Below are positions 1 to 11,600 of a DNA stretch of 64,000 bases, piece after piece. The DNA lies in NCBI GenBank assembly GCA_028673005.1, contig CM054114.1, positions 129,786,470 through 129,850,469 on the forward strand, given 5' to 3'. The notes below the pieces were generated by a model that made no database searches, was not told where the DNA came from, and worked only from the letters and a program-made list of their open reading frames with translations. The DNA is from Tanypteryx hageni (Eukaryota; Arthropoda; Insecta; Odonata; Petaluridae). The first letter of the stretch is position 1. Every line of letters starts with the position of its first letter. A program made the translations under genes and the position numbers.

Positions 1-2212
1 AAAGAGATAAGAGGAATGGAATGAGGGTTTAAAATATGGATATATCGACGAAACGGATAGTTTAAGAATGTGTATGGAGGAAGAGGAAAAAAGAGTTAAT
101 CGATAAAAAAATTGGTGAAAGACAACGAAAGGAGAATAGCAATGCAGTGGGAAAAGGAGACAGGAGAGGGATAAATGAAATTCTAATGTGAGAGAGATAT
201 CAGAACGATTTCGGGGAAGTAATAAAGAAGAGGATGAAAGCCCGAAGTGCTGTTGTGAAGGATCAGTGAAGAAGAGAACCAAAAAAACTATGGAAGGAAC
301 TGAAAATATTTTCACTAATTTACACTAGAATTTAAAAGTCCTCTCTTCCGCACATTAAAGGTGACATTAAAAAAATCAAAACGTAATAATTATTACACGA
401 AAAAATGTTAGTAAAATCCATATAAATTGCAAAACAGGTGACTTTTAATTCGACTTAGAACATAAAGGATTGAAATTAAAAATTATGAACATGTAGCACT
501 AATTAGTAGGACGAATTGAAGTAATTATACAGTACTGGTTAGAAAAATAGCTGTGAGATCTAAAATATAAGAAATTAAACACTAGATTTTGAAGTGGGAT
601 AAATGTTGGAAAAAGGGAATTATGAGAAGAAGAGTAAATGTTTTGTGGTGAGGCTTATGTGAAAGGGAAGAATAAGGGGTGAAAGAAGAGAAATGCGTTT
701 TTAAGAGGAAGTGCGTGATCGTGAGGGGGAGAGAGAGGAAGGTGGAGGAAAAGCGATGGTTCAGGCGTGAGAGTTCTAAAAAAATGAGGGTTAAGAAGTT
801 GCTCCATCTGTAGAGAGTGGTTGTAACCCTTTGCGTGAGACAAGGCTGCTTAAAGTGGGGAAGAGCAAGATTCCTCTTTCTTATATTTTTAAAAGAGAAG
901 AATGGGGTTTGGGATGAGTGGTTTTCGAGATTTTCCTTTAATGGTTTTTATGGCCACCGAATAAGAAATTCAGCCTGGGAAGAGAGGTTCTCGAAATATT
1001 TTTTCTATCCATAATATGCCTTTATGGATTGTGGAGATTTTTGTTTTGACATGAAATGAATTGGAGATCGTCCAAGTTGAAATCATAGTCCATTCTTCGT
1101 ATTAGGAGTGCGTTTTGAATTGGGATTTTCATACTGAGTATATGTACATAAATAAATATAAACAGTAGTTATTTTTTGGACATCAATTAACAATTATCGT
1201 AATAATCATTAATGTTACATCTGACTGTCATACTTAAATCTTCTATAGGCATATAGAATTAATTAAATCTATATGAGGGTGTGATTGTGTGTCCTGCATT
1301 ATGCGCACAAAGGCGAGGAACATGCGATAGTAGAAGTTGAGTCGAAGAGGAAAGAACCCAGAAAAGTTCCAAACACGAGGCTAAAAATATTTTTACGGTC
1401 GAATTTCACATTATTTTGCGATGACGTATTTGCACCAGAGGATTTTCTAGATGAAAATTGAAATGGAATGGAATCGTAACTTTTCATGTTTTTTTTAAAT
1501 AAAACTTTTTACAGTTTTTTCACTTTTTATTCCCTAAGAGTGTCAAAATATACGTTTATCGCTCAAAAACACAAATCGAGGGAGCTACCGATAGTCTTTT
1601 TCAGCACCTGATTAGTTTATCATGCTCATGAGCACTTTAGAAGTTAACCTTACACTTTAAGTCTTGTAACCATAGAAACGTATTATTTGTATCGACGCGG
1701 ATTTGTTTCCAACATCGTTTCGCTCTAGAAACTTAACGAGATCCTTGTATAACATCAACTGATTTGATTCGTCATTTATTTTGTTTTGTATGAACTTTCC
1801 CTTTGTGATTCCATAAAAAAATAAAGAACATAATCCGTTATTAATCATTCTTCAATAATACTTCTTTGCAAGACTGCAGGATTCTTCCATCCGCCATTTC
1901 TCTCCGAATCGAGTCCAACACGATCATGAAGAGCGAACTCAAGTCGCTCATTAAGAGGGCGAGACAATGAACTCTTCGAGCAATTTCGGCTTGTCTGCCA
2001 CTCCACGCTAGGGAGAGAAGGGAACCGGGAAAATTAATGCGATAAGGTCTTGAGTTGTATTGGAGATTTCGAGAAGGGAGGGAGGAAGGGGGCGGGCGGG
2101 GAAGACTTCCTGGTAGCAAGGGGTAGCAAGAATGGGGAGGGAGGGCGAGGACCTCAAGACCATCCATAATCTCCGAGGATGCTCTCAATGACAGCCAAAT
2201 GCAGGGGAAGCC
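1..2212. other. Intergenic DNA, no gene recognised
   Basis: No convincing reading frame, RNA gene or transposon end is visible. Short stretches (about 1-300 and 600-790) are purine-rich on the plus strand, and the rest is ordinary AT-rich sequence. Small open frames here show no recognisable protein motif. Confidence 0.6.
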
Positions 2213-2239
2213 AGAGAGAGAGAGAGAGAGAGAGAGAGG
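2213..2239. repeat. (GA)n microsatellite
   Basis: Uninterrupted AG dinucleotide run of about 13 units, read directly from the sequence. Confidence 0.9.
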
Positions 2240-3151
2240 TTACCCATCCTCCCACCTCGCGCCACCTTTATCTGTCCATCCTTCCTCATCTCCTTCCCCT
2301 CTCCTCAACCCTCTAGAGCGGAGCGGGATCTTTCATTCCTAACATCTCTGATAAACAAGACTCTTTCTCTCTCGTCCTGCATGTCTCATTTCCTTTAAAA
2401 TTCCGCGATAAGAAAATCCAATCCGACGAGTTCTTCCCACTCCTTCATTCCCATTAGGCGCGTTTTGGCGAAGAACTTTCCCGCTTTTCGCGTCCGGGGC
2501 CCTCAAAATTTCTCGCCTCGTTTTAATTCCTATGAGTGCCACACGGAAGCATCCTGCCCCCCTACTTATTAAGAGGAATATCCATCAATTTTGAATCTCT
2601 CTTTTCTCCTCCCCTTTCTCTCTTCGCTGTAGCTTCCTTTTCATTAATCATTGGTTTGGATTACCAGAAGTTTGTTTCTCGCCTATCGCCACTCGGTTGG
2701 CTGGGATTGTTTTTCGGCGGGATATCTTTAGAAAGTGATTTTTTGAGGTACATAGTGATGAGTCGGAGGAAAAGTTTAGCTCACCAGCATAAAAAAAGAT
2801 TAAATTACTCCTACACACTTCAATTCTGTTCGAAGGAAAGCTTATATAAAATCTACGGAAGATAAATATCCAAACTACCGTGTTTTTTATTTCTTTCGAT
2901 TCATACCAAACTGCAGCCTTGTCCAAAAACACATAATTTTTAATTAAATATACTAGGATTGAATTTACACTAACTGAGACCCGGAAGATGAATAGCTCTT
3001 CCCGTAACACTAATTTTAATCGATTGTCAATTCTAATTTGAGCAATGCAGCCAAAAAAAGATGTTATGATAATATTATTGTTAATAAAAATTCTAAAAAT
3101 CGATTTACTTGATGACTGCATTCGATAATGCATATCTGCCTCAAATAATAG
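2240..3151. other. Intergenic DNA, no gene recognised
   Basis: Pyrimidine-rich at first, then AT-rich. A 177-residue minus-strand open frame (2648-3181) runs into the inverted repeat of the neighbouring MITE and has no motif I recognise, so it is treated as chance. Confidence 0.5.
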
Positions 3152-3153
3152 TA

Positions 3154-3623
3154 CAGGCAACTCTAGTTTAACGAACGACATGCGTTCCTGAAAAGCGTTC
3201 GTAAAACGAAAATTCGTTGAACGATCATGATTTTTCCGTTGACTTCCCCGTCAAAAGTCCAGATGCTGTGGGAAATACTTCGTGGTGCACTTCCACCTTA
3301 TCGGTACATAAGAGGTCCTTCAAGTCTAACTGGATATTTGTAAATATATTTTGAGTAACAAACGTCACGTTCTCAAGAAATGCAGGCGATTGGAAAAATA
3401 CGTGGTAAAGTGGACACACGAAGAATCCATGGGTAAACAAGACGGTATCTGTGACCCTAAGAGCTATCGTAAACATTCGAATTTTTTCGATCTGAGGTGG
3501 ATACATGTTATTTAGTTGGTTAAAGTGAACAGAATTTTCGGCGAAAAGTAAAGCTATATAATTAAATTCATTCATTAAAGCGATCATTCGTTCAACGAAC
3601 GTTAGTTCAACGAGAGTTACCTG
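3154..3623. mobile_element. MITE with pogo/Tigger-like inverted ends
   Basis: A 470-bp segment begins CAGGCAACTCTAGTTTAACG and ends with the near complement of CAGGTAACTCTCGTTGAAC. Both ends are flanked by the dinucleotide TA (3152-3153 and 3624-3625). The inverted similarity extends inward with gaps for about 70 bases, including a shared CGTTGAACGA block. CAGG starts and TA target duplication are typical of the pogo/Tigger branch of Tc1/mariner. The interior has no transposase motif that I can see; a 120-residue minus-strand frame inside is unrecognised. The element is therefore best read as non-autonomous and old, given the mismatches between its ends. Confidence 0.65.
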
Positions 3624-3625
3624 TA

Positions 3626-4679
3626 TTTCTAAAACGCAATTTGGATGGTAACGGTTTCAAAATATTGCCACTTCCAGTAAAATCTTGACATTGTTATTAC
3701 TCCGATCGTCACCTGGTCGAAACAGTTTTTAGGGCATAATGCATGTTTTATACAATGAAATATAGTAAATCAGTAGTACGAAAGAAAAATACATTTAATT
3801 TATCGTTCTGTTATATTTGCGAAATAAATGTTTTCTCTTATCAATATATAAAACTTTTTGACCAGAATTTGGGTCAAAATTACTATTACTACACAGGAAA
3901 ATTTGGTCAAAATCTTATTTATAGTCTTATGTTACTGCTTCTTTCAATTTTTGTTCGTAAAACAATCTTTCCCGATGGAGAAATAAATGAAAGTAATGAG
4001 CAAAGAAAATGTTAATCAGGCTTAGAATTTTAATGTATCTTACATCATTATTTTCTTTCTAAAATGTTAGTGGAAGTCATTTCATACGGTCAACTTGTAA
4101 TTTTTGCTTGACTTTACTTAACTGCGAGCAAGAAAATGCAAATTAATGTAGAAAATTAGGCCGCGCGATGAAGTAATAACATCTGAGGCTACACTGTTGG
4201 ACATTCCGTGTTCAACATGGCAACTTAAGATATTGTTCAAGTTTGCTAACACGCCCTTGGGCAACAGTGCTCGGTCGCTGAAAAATTACCGCTTTCTCTA
4301 ACGTCTCTTCTTTTTATCTATGGCCCAAGAGTTGAAGGATCTCTCTTTTAAAAATTTCTGATTTAGAAATTAAATAAACGGCGGCGCAATATACATTGCA
4401 CAAACTCTGTCATATACGTATATACGTTTGGTCTCACTACACTCTTTGCCCAGAAATTAACTCCGTGTGCTTGGCAATTCATTGCCAATTGTGTTAATAA
4501 TGCGTAGCAACAGAACCAAAATGATTGGCCCCATCAACCTCTCACGCCTAATACCTCTCACTAATAAGTGCGTGGCGTTAACAGAGAAGTACGGAATTGT
4601 AGACTACGGAATCCCCGGGTTCCTCCTCACTGATGCGTGCGCTGAGCGTCTTGTACCGAAATAATGCCACTGGGAGATA
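3626..4679. other. Intergenic DNA, no gene recognised
   Basis: AT-rich sequence without clear repeats. The short open frame at 4467-4664 has no recognisable domain. Confidence 0.5.
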
Positions 4680-5435
4680 TATAGTAACTATTTTGGGACA
4701 TATGGCGTAGTTGGTATTATATGTGACATCAGGCTGTACGTTTGGATGGATTTTAAACGAAATCCTGAAAGCCATTTTTGAGTAAATCGAATTTTGTTTC
4801 AAAATATCTAAGAACAAAGTACCCTTAATTGTTGCGCAATATCGTTTTTCTCTTCAGAATGTCTTTTATGAATGGTATTATCTATAAATTTGGTATATCA
4901 TTCGATTTAGTTTAACCGTAAGGCTGTAGTAAGAGTTTGAATGGATCGCGGCGGAGGCGTGACGTCATAAGCCTTAGGTAAGGTAGCTTAGCGTACATTG
5001 TAATGTCACTGGACACCATATAGTGATTTAAACAGACATATAGCTTACTCAGTATTATTTGTGACATCAGGCTGTACAACTGGATTGATTTTAATTAAGT
5101 TAGCTGGAGAGATTTTTGAGTAAATCAAATTTTTTAAAATATCGCCAAGAATAAACTGCCCTTCATTTTTGTGCAATATCATTTTTATGAATGAATGGTC
5201 TGCATAAGATGATATATCGCACAAATACGAGATATCATTCGATTTAATGTACGTGTTTGGGCCCTAGAACGGCGAACAGACCAACAGACAGACGGCATGA
5301 CGTAAACCACTTTTATGGACTCGGTCGGGGACACTTGAAAAGTGTATTTACATCAAAATCTCGAAGTTAAATTTTTTCACTATTACAATATTTTCTCAAT
5401 ATATTACCTATATGAGAAAGTAAAAATTTAAGTTG
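4680..5435. repeat. 338-bp two-unit direct repeat joined to a family A fragment
   Basis: Two diverged copies lie in tandem. TGTGACATCAGGCTGTAC-type words recur about 338 bases apart (near 4722 and 5060), and ATATCATTCGATTTA-type words recur about 337 apart (near 4895 and 5232). The second copy runs into CAGACAGACGG and then a minus-oriented block (about 5350-5435). That block resembles the first 70 bases of dispersed family A, seen at 17410 and 56412. Runs of CAGACAGAC also occur at 46.9, 56.3 and 62.4 kb next to similar AT-rich repeats, so this looks like an old dispersed repeat. The class is unknown. Confidence 0.6.
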
Positions 5436-6259
5436 AATACATTAACAAATTTGACGTAAATAAATAACAAATACACCCAATTGAGAATTTTTGAGAGGAA
5501 AATGCCCAAATGAGTACGTATTTTTTAAATCGAACGTTATATTTTCTCCTTAGGGAAGACTGATAGAATTTCAATTGCAAGTATCTTTTGGAGGTCTCAA
5601 TAGAGACAGACAACGTAAGACCTGCATTAAACCCCTACTGCTGAAAGCGATTAGAACAAAAGCACCGAAATATGTTACCGATATCGGATAAATCGAACCT
5701 GTATGACTCAACGATTCGCGCGGAATTATCGCGTGAACCTACCAAACTGGCTGAAAGACCTATTGAAACCTTCCACGACGATAAAAGTGAGGGTATACCG
5801 AAACAATCTCAAACGTATCCGAGACTATTAATAATTACTGTAAAGGGTTACCAAACTATGAAGCAATCTATACGAAGTTATTCTACAACACAGGAGATAT
5901 TTCACCTTTAAAAAAAATTCCGGTCTGTCGACACACCTTTCGAAATAAATCCAGACTCGTATAAACCCTACGCTTCACAACCTAAGGAGGGAAACAGACA
6001 ATCGACCTATTATCCTACTCGATGTACATAATAGCCTTTCCGTTGCCTTGGAGCTGGCTGCATTGTTGGCGCACCTTTCAAACGCCTCAAACCCCTTCCG
6101 CCAGACGATAAAAGAGGGAGAAGTGGAATGATTGGGAGCGCGGAAAAGGGTGGCAGAAGCCGAATGAAAGGGATTTAAAAAAAGACGGGTGGGAGAATGG
6201 GATAGAAAGAATGGAAGAGAGAAAGAAGAAGACTTTATAGAAAGTCATTCGGAAAAAAT
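5436..6259. other. Intergenic DNA, no gene recognised
   Basis: AT-rich DNA becoming purine-rich from about 6110. The 79-residue frame at 5672-5911 shows no recognisable motif. Confidence 0.5.
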
Positions 6260-7290
6260 AGTGTAAAGCTCCATCCTCCTATCTTCCCTAACTTCTCTCC
6301 CTTCGCCCATTCCCAACCCACTTCTCCCTCCCATCTCTCCCCGTCACCCATCACCTATATTTCCTCCCTTCCTGAATATCCCCTCCCACCAAACCTCTAA
6401 CTTTTCTCACTCCATCTCCTCTCCCTATTCCCTCCTCCTCACCTCCCCCTTCTATCATCCCCATCTTCCATCCCGTTCTACTATCCCCTTCTTCCATCCC
6501 CATCTTCCATCCCGTTCTACCATCCCCTTCTCCCATTCCCTTCTTCCATCCCCTTCTTCCATCCCGTTCTACCATCCTCTTCTCCCATCCCCTCCTCCCG
6601 TCTCCCTCCTCCCGTCCCCCTCCTCCTGTCCCCCTCCTCCCGCCCCCTCATTCCGTCCCCCTCATCCCGTCCCCATCATCTCACCCCCCTCATCCCATCC
6701 TCCTCATCCCGTCTCCCTCCTCCCGTCCCCCTCCTACCATCCTCCTCCCGTCCCCCATCTCCTGTCCCCTTTCTCCCGACCCCCTTCTCCCGTCCCCCTC
6801 TAAAATCCTCCCTCTCCCATCCCCCCTCTCATACCCCCCCTATCACATTCCCCTTCACACATTTCCTTTCTCCCCTCTCTCTTCACCCTCCTTTTCTTCT
6901 CCCCTTCTCCTCCCCTCTTACGTTCCTCCATTCTTCCTCTTCTCTCCGCTTTCTCCCATTCCCCTTCACCCCTCACCCTTCTCCCATTTTATTTCCCAAT
7001 CCCTTCTTCTCCCCCTTCTCCCTTCTTTCATTCCTCATCTCCCCTCCCAATTCTCCCATTCCCATTATTCCAATCCGCTTCTCCCATCCCACTTCTCCCA
7101 TCCTACTTCTCCCATCCCATTTCTCCCTTTCCGCTTCTCCCATCCCTATTTTCTCTTTTCCTATTTCCCTTCTCCCAACCCCTTTCGCCTCGCCAATTCT
7201 TCCACCAAAATTCAACTTTCACTCTTCACTACTCCTTCACCACCATTCTCCCATCCCTTCTTTCAGCAATTCCACCCCCTCCTAAACCCT
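6260..7290. repeat. Pyrimidine-rich minisatellite block
   Basis: About 1 kb of almost pure C/T on the plus strand. Degenerate units are built on CCCATCTTCCATCCCGTTC and CCCCTCCTCCCGTC. Apparent open frames in this block (for example 6351-6575 and 6973-7215, minus) are Gly/Arg/Glu-rich translations of the repeat and not genes. Confidence 0.85.
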
Positions 7291-8620
7291 CTCGAAGACG
7301 TGATCCGAGTTTCTCTACGTTTACAGGATCCGAGATTTATGGTTTGGAAAGGTATTGGAGGAGTAAAGCGGACGGATAGAAAAAAAGGAACAGAGTTTGG
7401 TGGGCGTGTTTTGTGTATATATCTGAGACAGAAATGTGGAGGATTTTTTCAGTTAGAGAATGGAGGCCAGGAAATATTTTATATGAGGAGGATGAGCAAG
7501 ATTCGTTGCTTACAGAGAGGAGGTAAGTCTGTGGGAAAGATGAAGAGAGAGGAGGAGCGATTTTATGAGAACAATAAAAATGCAAAGAGGAAATAGAAGT
7601 TATAAGAAGAAGGAGAATGAAGGGAATGAGAAAGGAGAGAGAGAGAAAGGAGAAGGGAGAGGATGAAGTGAGGTTGAAAGAATTTAAGGAGTAGAAGGAA
7701 GGCTATGAAAACGAACAAGAGTGAGAGAGAGAGGGGGGGAGGGAGAATATATGGAGGGAGAGAGTGAGGATACGAAGTGAGAATAATGAGACGGAGAAAG
7801 ACTTAGGAGATGGAGTGTGGATGAGGAGATGTAGGGGGGATGATGAGATGGAGGGAGAATGAGGAGATGGAGGGGGATAGAGAAGATGGAGGGAGAATGT
7901 GGAGATGGAGGGACAATGAGGAGATGGAGGGAGAGGAAACGGAGGGAGAATGAGAAGACGGAGTGAGAATGAGACGGAGGGAGAATGAGGAGATGGGAGG
8001 CGAATGAAGAGATGAAGGGGGAATGAGGAGATGGAGGGGAAATGAGTAGATGGAGTGAGAATGAGGAGATGGAGGGAGAATTAGGGGATGGAGGAAGAAT
8101 TATAAAATGGAGGAAGAATTAGAAAATTGAGAGAGAATGTAGAGATGGAGGGGAAATGGGGAGATGGAACGAGAATGAGGAGATGGAGGGGGAAAGAGGA
8201 GATGTAGGGAGAATCAGGAGTTGGAGGGAGAATGAGGAGATGGAGGGGGAGTCAGGAGACGGAGGGAGAGTGAGGAGATGGTGTGAGAATGAGCAGTTGG
8301 AGGGAGAATGAGTAGATGGAGGGAGAATATGGAGATGGAGCGAGAATGAGGAAACGGAGGAAGAATTTGGTGATCGAGAGGAGGGAGGGGGAGTGAGTAC
8401 ATAGGGAAAACGGGAGGGGAGCAAATATGGGAAGATGGAAGGAGATGGAGTGAGAGTTAAATGGAAAGAAAGAAAGAGAGAAAGAAGGTGAATGGGATAT
8501 GGGAAGTGGCAGAGTGTGAGAGTGACGTAGAGAGACAGGAGAGAGTGGTGGAGAGAGCTGGAGGGAAGGAGAGAGGAAAGAAAAGGAAGAGAATGTAAAA
8601 GGAGAGAGGGAGTAATGGGA
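7291..8620. repeat. Purine-rich minisatellite block
   Basis: From about 7360, and strongly from 7600, the plus strand becomes almost pure A/G. From about 7800 to 8400 it is a degenerate array of roughly 19-20-bp units such as GAGATGGAGGGAGAATGAG. The Ser/Pro-rich minus-strand frames at 8119-8779 are translations of this array. It follows the pyrimidine block directly, so strand composition flips near 7290-7360. Confidence 0.85.
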
Positions 8621-11600
8621 AGGAATATTAATTCGAAAAGCTGGGGAGAGCTGGAAACGGCGATAAAGGATAGAAGAATCGGACTGTTCGAGTTTTGACA
8701 AAAATACTGTTATGGTCTTTATTATGAGAAGTAATGATGGAGAGAGAAAGAGAGATGTTCTCCGCCCCTCGGCGATCATAGTTCGGATTTTATGTTTTTC
8801 GTAACGTCGTGGTGTGTTTTGACGTCGCCTATATCTGTGAAGAGGTCAGAAAGCGAACAAAATAAAATCGCCAGGGCTGCATGGAAGAGTAAATCTCCGA
8901 AAATTGATGGCGTCCGTTTTTTTTATTTTTGACGGAAAACTTATCGACTGGAAATATTTACGACCAGCCGGTTTTATAGCGACTGGAATTCCGTCTTTAC
9001 TTGTCTCTTTTAACGGTGCTCAAAAGCTCTACGTATTTCTGGATTTTGCCGGAGGCGATCCGTCTTGGTTGAAGCCCTTTTCTCCTTGCCCTATTCGGAA
9101 ATCGTTCCGATGACCGCTGCGGGGGAAATATTTTCCTACGTGATTGGAGAATCGATCAATTCGACCGGTTAGCTCGTCTGTTATCTTCGGCCATAGTTCA
9201 TCTGGTAAATCCAGGGTCCCAGAGAGAGAATTATCAACGTTGCTCTGATCGGGAAGAAGTGATTTATTAAAAATAAAATAAATGAGTAATTGGGTTCAAA
9301 TTGTGGCTTCAATCCAGTAAATTGTCGAGGCTTCTTCAGAAGCCATGAAACAGTTAAGCAAACTGCTCGCGGGTTTAGGATACGAAGTGGTCGTTTTCTA
9401 ATGTTTGAAGCGGTTACCGAGATAGGACTGCGAATAATGTGCTGTCTGATCAGTTATCATCAGTTCCCTGCTCCTCACAATTACTCTAACACTTCTTTTC
9501 CACAGCGCTTTTGTTTTTTCATTTTCACATGGGTTTATGAAATTGTAGGTGCTCCCTCACTATGATTTTCGTTTTCCTGAATTTCGTGAAGTTTTCGTTT
9601 AGTTTGACATTGATATCTCTGAGATTCTCAATCGTTTCTATCAGATCTTATCGATACTTTTCTCATATGAATTCTTTGTAAAACAGATAATTTTGGTGCA
9701 TGCAAAAATAATATTTTTTTACGTCGTTTAATGGTCAACATATTCGCCGTGTTTAATGATCAACCTAGATGTGCATGGGTGATGATGCTAACTAATACGT
9801 AAACATTTCGTAAATTTCTTACCACATGTATTTTATCACCGTTTTCAATTTTTCTTATCTATTTTGCATTGTCGGCAGATTAGTCCCAAGGGAAATTCAG
9901 GCAAATTTCAATTAACATTCATATGTTTATGTTGGTTGATTAACTCCATAATTTGAAAATTTTACTCGAGAATTTCAAAATTTATGTATTATCGGTATGA
10001 ATCTAACACGAGATGATATGTAGAATTCTTTTTGGCACAGTTTAAGTTCCAGTGTGACGAATTCCGTTCAAATCGTCTTAAAATTGACAATTCAAATATT
10101 ATTCACTCCAAAGATCTCTCGTCATATCCACTTCATCCAATCTTATTGGCGACACTTGAGTGCAAGTGAACAGATTATTTCAGAGCGTCGCGATACAAAT
10201 ATCTCTCTCAGAATGATTTTCCAACGTTTTCATTCTCCGCATAGCTTCGCATTACCGGAAACGGCCTCCATTTCAAAAAGCACGCTATTAAGGTTGCCTG
10301 GGCGAAGACGGAGCGCTAGCAGAGACATCTCTTTATGACTCGAGGAGGGACATTCATACTGCAGGATGGGGCAATATCCGTTAAGGCTCACAAAGTTATT
10401 TACGATGGATCCGTCTAGAATTCCTATCGGAGAGTGCCATTAGAGTTGTAGACTTTAAAAATAAAAAAAACTCCGTTTTCTGTCGTGGAATAACGTGCAG
10501 GTCGCAAATGCCCTTATCGATCATTCGTAACCGAAAAATAAAAAAGCATTTCCCGTTTCAAATGATCGGATGAAGGACAATGATTGATGCGCCGTTTATT
10601 TTATTCAAATCCAATGTTTACTCGCGGTTTATTTTTGCAAAATAACGAGGAGATTTAAAGGATGAGATTTTAATGCGAGTTTTCCTGTCAGGGCATAAGA
10701 AATCCTAAACGCGGAAGAGAAAATGGAAAAGTGAATTATCCTATTCTTTTCCAAGTGCCTCGGGGTTGAGGGAATTATTATTGAGTTGTTCGATAATAAG
10801 TCGGAAAGCTAGGCTGAAAAACAAAATAAATGCTTAGATTTGCGGTTAAAACAATTTGCAAAACTCATCGAATTTCATCATTGCCGCTAAATGTTTCTTT
10901 CATTATTTGATTCTTAATTTTAATGGAAATGTGAAACGCAAATAAGTTGTCGATAGCTAATAGGTACGAAGATTTTCTTGCTGAAATTTGTTTGCATACG
11001 AATTTGCTTTGTTTGAATAGCTACTTGAATGAATTTCATCGCCCATTAAAGGGAAATTGGAAAGTTTCCGCCTCGTAAATCATAAAAAGGCAATCTGTAA
11101 TCATCAAAGATTTGCAACATATTCAGAGCATGCATTCTTTGGCGTCGAACCATAAATTCGCCGGCAATTTTCGAGAAAAAAGTATCCTCCATCCTTCCAA
11201 CACCCCTCTTTAACTACCTCCTATATATATATATATATTTGTATTGAAATGCACTAAATTTACCCAATGAAATAGGACCAGGCCGTACGTCACTCCCAAA
11301 ACTGGTTGTTTGTAATAGGTGGAGCAAATTTCCTTTCAACCACAATTACGGACTATAAATCCGATTTTAATAAAAGTCAAAGTGTACGCTTTTAAAATAA
11401 AAAAAGGAACAATAAACGCCTGGCCCCTGGCCAATCCGGGTGAGTTACTGCTTTTTTTCCGGGGAGAACTTTAATGCAAAGAGGGTAAAAAAATATTAAT
11501 AATGACATAAAAGACGAAAACTGTAGTGCCACAAGAGCGGAGTTTTCCAGAACTTGGGCCGAGATCCTCCGGCTGGCTGAGAGACTTTCAAAATGGCCGT

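Noticed and set aside
2648..3181. 177-residue minus-strand frame
   Set aside because: No recognisable motif, begins inside a MITE inverted repeat, and is rich in residues coded by AT codons.
6260..8620. CRISPR-like array of short repeats
   Set aside because: No constant repeat with unique spacers; this is a degenerate minisatellite in eukaryotic DNA.
8119..8779. Ser/Pro/His-rich minus-strand frames up to 175 residues
   Set aside because: They are translations of the purine minisatellite and have no start context or domain.
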